Shown here: piece after piece, positions 61,222 through 64,000 of the stretch
Position numbering within the stretch: position 1 is the stretch's first letter
How the letters are laid out: every line of letters starts with the position of its first letter
Origin: Planomonospora sp. ID82291
Lineage (GTDB): Bacteria; Actinomycetota; Actinomycetes; Streptosporangiales; Streptosporangiaceae
Reading direction: 5' to 3'
Assembly: GCF_015711645.1 (NCBI RefSeq)
Contig: NZ_JABTEX010000003.1
Location: 496,001 to 560,000, forward strand
Length of the DNA: 64,000 nt
Notes under the pieces: model-generated
Databases searched by the model: none
The model's input: the letters and a program-made list of their open reading frames with translations, nothing else
What the model was told of the DNA's origin: nothing
Position numbers and translations under genes: made by a program

Positions 61222-62009
61222 ACCGGGGTACGCGGGCGCGCGGCGGCCTCGCCGGTGCGGCCGAGAGCGCAGGCGAGGGCGAACAGGGCGCCGACGCCGA
61301 GCCAGAAGACCGCCTGGGTGCCCAGGGAGGCGATCCGGAAGTCCCACAGCAGGCCGGCGGGGAAGCCCTCGGGCACCTCGTCGACCCCGGGCAGCAGGAT
61401 CCAGGCGGCGGCCACGGGGAGCAGCGTCGCCGCGCCCGCCGCGAGCCAGCGCCGCCAGGGTTCGCTGCGGGCGGCGTACCGGTGGGTGGCGGCTCCCGCG
61501 GCGACGGCGAGGATCCCGATGGCCACCGCGACCAGGTAGAGCGTGGTGCGCTGGCCGATCGTCCCGGGATCGCCGACGGCGGGCGGGTTGGCCGGGTACT
61601 TCAGGAACGGGACGAGGACCACCGCGGCGAACGCGCCGGCCGCCAGGACGACGGCGAGCGCCGGTTCCGAGCGGGGCCCCGCCCTGCCCCGCACGGCCGC
61701 GTAGGCGAGGGCGAACAGGCCGCCGACCGCCAGGCCGTACAGGGCCAGGGCGAGGAACAGCCCGAACCGCTGACCGTCCCTGCCGACGAGGGCGTCCTCG
61801 CCGTGGGAGTGCCCGCCGGCGTCCTCGTGCGCGTGTCCGGCGGGCTCGCCGGCGCCGTGGGAGTGCGCCGCGGGGGCCTCGGCTGCGGCCTCCTCCAGCG
61901 CGATGGCCCGGTCGATGTGCGGCTCGCCCACGGTGGAGGCGAAGACGGCCGCCAGCAGTCCGGCGAGCAGCCCGACGAGCATGCCCCGGACGAAGAGTCG
62001 AGTGATCAC
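61218..62009 (-). CDS. cbtA: Cobalt transporter subunit CbtA
   Basis: 263 residues, GTG 62009. Membrane helix 1 (5-25), then a histidine-rich segment with 'AHSHGAGEPAGHAHEDAGGH' (about 48-67), then further helices (about 85-105, 120-140, 158-178, 190-205, 230-250). This matches CbtA, predicted cobalt transporter regulated by cobalamin. Partner cbtB lies 7 bp upstream. Confidence 0.9.
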   Translation of the reverse strand: MITRLFVRGMLVGLLAGLLAAVFASTVGEPHIDRAIALEEAAAEAPAAHSHGAGEPAGHAHEDAGGHSHGEDALVGRDGQRFGLFLALALYGLAVGGLFALAYAAVRGRAGPRSEPALAVVLAAGAFAAVVLVPFLKYPANPPAVGDPGTIGQRTTLYLVAVAIGILAVAAGAATHRYAARSEPWRRWLAAGAATLLPVAAAWILLPGVDEVPEGFPAGLLWDFRIASLGTQAVFWLGVGALFALACALGRTGEAAARPRTPV

Positions 62010-62016
62010 TTCCGGC

Positions 62017-62235
62017 TCAGTGGCACGGAACGCCGAGCAGGTGGCGCCCGTCGTGCATGAGCTCGTGCAGGTAGTTCCCGGCCTGCGAGATCGCCCCCTG
62101 GTCGAAGGCGACCAGGTAGGCCAGGAGCAGCAGCGCCGGTACGGCGAGCAGCCAGCGGGTGAGGGAGGCCCAGGGGATGGGGCGGGAAACGGGCCCGGAA
62201 ATGGACTGGGCGTGCGGAGCCGAGATCTGGCTCAC
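62017..62235 (-). CDS. cbtB: Cobalt transporter subunit CbtB
   Basis: 72 residues from GTG 62235 with GGAGG upstream. One membrane helix ('SLTRWLLAVPALLLLAYLVA', about 27-46) and a C-terminal histidine motif 'HELMHDGRHLLGVPCH' for metal binding. First gene behind the cobalamin riboswitch. Confidence 0.9.
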   Translation of the reverse strand: MSQISAPHAQSISGPVSRPIPWASLTRWLLAVPALLLLAYLVAFDQGAISQAGNYLHELMHDGRHLLGVPCH

Positions 62236-62275
62236 GGGCACCTCCTTCAGGGATTGCGCGTCCCTTTTCGTCGGT

Positions 62276-62398
62276 CGGTGGCGGCCGAGTGACCTGGCTC
62301 CCGTCCCCGCAGGGCCGGTTACAGTGGCGCGACCGCACCGGAATCTCACCGGATTTCCCCCGCGCCGCCACAAAACACCCGGAACGTACCCCGGGATC
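62276..62398 (-). ncRNA. Cobalamin (B12) riboswitch
   Basis: On the minus strand the segment holds AATCCGGTGAGATTCCGG, a conserved core element, then GCGCCACTGTAACCGG, and the B12 box GAGCCAGGTCACTCGGCC (62283-62300). These match the cobalamin riboswitch family. It lies about 40 nt upstream of cbtB and should shut the operon off when cobalamin is plentiful. Confidence 0.93.
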
Positions 62399-62484
62399 GG
62401 CCCTCCCGTCAATCTCGGACGATCACGCGCCCCGGCCGCCGCGGAGCGGGCCCCGCATCGGCCGTACCCTCCCCGGGTACGCGG

Positions 62485-62518
62485 AACCGCGCCGGGACCG
62501 TGGGGTCCCGGCGCGGTT
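62485..62518 (-). terminator. Perfect 15-bp hairpin terminator after dop
   Basis: AACCGCGCCGGGACC (62485-62499) pairs with 62504-62518 around GTGG. It begins 30 nt after the dop stop and separates dop from the riboswitch operon. Confidence 0.75.
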
Positions 62519-62547
62519 GCGCGCGGTCGTCGTCCGGCCCCGGGCCC

Positions 62548-64000
62548 TCACTTCTCGCCGGTGAGGGCGGTGACCAGGTCGGCGGCGGTGCGGCAGCGGT
62601 CGAACAGGTCGCCCACGTGCGCCTTGGTGCCGCGCAGCGGCTCCAGGGTCGGGACGCGCTGCAGGGACTCGCGGCCGGGGATGTCGAAGATGACCGAGTC
62701 CCACGAGGCGGCGGCGACCGCCTCGCTGTACTGGCTCAGGCACCGGCCGCGGAAGTAGGCGCGGGTGTCGCTGGGCGGCACCTCGACGGCGCGCTGCACC
62801 TCCTCCTCGGTCACCAGGCGCTGCATCCGGCCCCGGGCGACCAGGCGGTTGTACAGGCCCCGGTCGGGGCGGATGTCGGAGTACTGCAGGTCGACGAGCT
62901 GCAGGCGCGGGTGCGACCACGGCAGCCCGTCGCGGGTCCGGTAGCCCTCCAGGAGCTCCAGCTTGGCGACCCAGTCGAGCTCCCCGGACAGTTGCATCGG
63001 GTCCTCGGCCAGGCGGGTCAGGACCGACTCCCAGCGGTCCAGGACGTCCTTGGTGGGCTCGTCCATGCCGGCGCCGCCGCGGGTCTCGGCGTACTTCCTG
63101 GCCAGTTCGAGGTATTCCATCTGGAGCTGGACGGCCGTCAGCCTCCGGCCGTCGCGCATCGTGATCTCGTACTTCAGTGTGGGGTCGTGGGAGACCGCGC
63201 GCAGCGCCTGCACCGGGTTCTCCACGGCGAGGTCGCGGGTGAAGTAGCCGTCCTCGATCATGGCCAGGACCAGCGCGGTGGAGCCCAGCTTCAGGTAGGT
63301 GGAGATCTCCGACATGTTGGCGTCGCCGATGATGACGTGCAGGCGGCGGTACTTCTCCGGGTCGGCGTGCGGCTCGTCGCGGGTGTTGATGATCGGCCGC
63401 TTGAGCGTGGTCTCCAGGCCGACCTCGACCTCGAAGAAGTCGGCCCGCTGGCTGATCTGGAAGCCCTCGCCGCGCGAGTCCTGCCCGATGCCGACGCGCC
63501 CGGCGCCGGTGACCACCTGCCGGGAGACGAAGAACGGCGTCAGGTGCCGGACGATGTCGGCGAACGGCGTGGCGCGCCGCATCAGGTAGTTCTCGTGGCA
63601 GCCGTAGGAGGCGCCCTTGTTGTCGGTGTTGTTCTTGTAGAGCTGGATCGGCGCGTTGCTCGGGATCGCCGAGGCGCGCACCGCGGCGTCGTGCATGACC
63701 CGCTCCCCCGCCTTGTCCCAGAGCACCGCGGCCCGGGGGTTGGTGCACTCCGGCGTGGAGTACTCGGGGTGGGCGTGGTCGACGTACAGCCGCGCTCCGT
63801 TGGTGAGGATCACGTTGGCCAGGCCGAGGTCCTCGTCGGTGAGCTGGCTGGCGTCGGCCACCTCCCTGGCGAGGTCGAAGCCCCGCGCGTCGCGCAGGGG
63901 GTTCTCCTCCTCGAAGTCCCACCGCGCCCGCCGCGCCCGGGCCGCCGAGGCGGCCAGGTAGGCGTTGACGACCTGGGAGGAGGTCACCATCGCGTTGGCC
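62548..64000 (-). CDS. dop: Deamidase/depupylase Dop (N-terminus outside window)
   Basis: The frame is open to the right edge; M at 63990 is preceded in-frame by other codons, and about 20 residues (with the E-x-E metal motif) lie beyond. '[20 protein letters not shown]', '[20 protein letters not shown]' (catalytic Asp), '[21 protein letters not shown]', '[20 protein letters not shown]' identify Dop rather than PafA. It deamidates Pup-Gln and removes Pup from substrates. Since Pup here ends GGE, depupylation is the expected main job. Confidence 0.96.
   Translation of the reverse strand, partial: ANAMVTSSQVVNAYLAASAARARRARWDFEEENPLRDARGFDLAREVADASQLTDEDLGLANVILTNGARLYVDHAHPEYSTPECTNPRAAVLWDKAGERVMHDAAVRASAIPSNAPIQLYKNNTDNKGASYGCHENYLMRRATPFADIVRHLTPFFVSRQVVTGAGRVGIGQDSRGEGFQISQRADFFEVEVGLETTLKRPIINTRDEPHADPEKYRRLHVIIGDANMSEISTYLKLGSTALVLAMIEDGYFTRDLAVENPVQALRAVSHDPTLKYEITMRDGRRLTAVQLQMEYLELARKYAETRGGAGMDEPTKDVLDRWESVLTRLAEDPMQLSGELDWVAKLELLEGYRTRDGLPWSHPRLQLVDLQYSDIRPDRGLYNRLVARGRMQRLVTEEEVQRAVEVPPSDTRAYFRGRCLSQYSEAVAAASWDSVIFDIPGRESLQRVPTLEPLRGTKAHVGDLFDRCRTAADLVTALTGEK

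Noticed and set aside
1-64000. tRNA, rRNA, complete insertion sequences, prophage or large biosynthetic cluster
   Set aside because: None visible on manual reading; the only mobile DNA is the IS256 fragment.

Overview
The window is high-GC actinomycete chromosome with G/C-rich third codon positions, many leaderless-type starts and a complete Pup-proteasome gene set. Gene content and order (dop, pup, prcB, prcA, pafA, FKBP pair, pafB/pafC, tatA/tatC, HelY-type helicase) fit a filamentous actinobacterium, most plausibly Streptosporangiaceae. That placement is an inference from content, not a computed phylogeny.

Layout. 0-10 kb: an envelope/transport block on the minus strand. It holds the start of a probable serine hydrolase, a DUF4097 protein, a CtpI/CtpH-like P-type ATPase with a 41-residue micropeptide behind it and a 179-residue membrane partner in front, then the lipoprotein N-acyltransferase/polyprenol-phosphate-mannose synthase pair (lnt, ppm). 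10-20 kb: a HelD-like SF1 helicase, then a sugar module on the plus strand (ROK regulator with its palindromic operator, solute-binding lipoprotein, two permeases, GH4 glycosidase, BadF/NagK-type sugar kinase). 20-31 kb: small regulatory and housekeeping units (Lrp regulator, WYL regulator/VOC pair, HAD phosphatase, ECF42 sigma factor with its DGPF partner and a matching promoter, acyl-CoA dehydrogenase, M24 peptidase, 5'-3' exonuclease), then a gene-poor patch with a secreted RCC1-propeller protein and an IS256 transposase remnant. 31-49 kb: RNB ribonuclease, then the proteasome-linked minus-strand block from the HelY-type helicase back through tatC/tatA, pafC/pafB, two FKBP lipoproteins, pafA, a small secreted protein, prcA and prcB. 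49-64 kb: a GH38 mannosidase on the plus strand, a degraded zinc-ribbon/HNH endonuclease gene, pup (ending GGE), a membrane protein, two tandem Ser/Thr kinases, a cobalamin/cobalt operon under a cobalamin riboswitch (cbtB, cbtA, phosphatase, chelatase, cobO, cobB) and finally dop, cut by the window edge.

How parts fit. Dop and PafA prepare and attach Pup, PrcA/PrcB degrade the tagged proteins, and PafB/PafC form a DNA-damage regulator. In this genome dop is separated from pup by about 9 kb carrying the cobalamin operon and kinases, and pup from prcB by about 4 kb carrying the mannosidase and the broken endonuclease. The cobalamin operon has a conventional logic: riboswitch, cobalt entry (CbtBA), cobalt insertion (chelatase), corrin amidation (CobB) and adenosylation (CobO).

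Most interesting candidates: a 47-codon ORF joining pafB to pafC by stop/start overlaps at both ends; a single-helix micropeptide with a strong SD directly behind the P-type ATPase; the two broken-up parts of the proteasome locus; a kinase whose catalytic-loop lysine is replaced by asparagine; and frequent in-frame short tandem repeats in unrelated proteins. No CRISPR array, rRNA, tRNA, complete mobile element or large biosynthetic cluster was seen.
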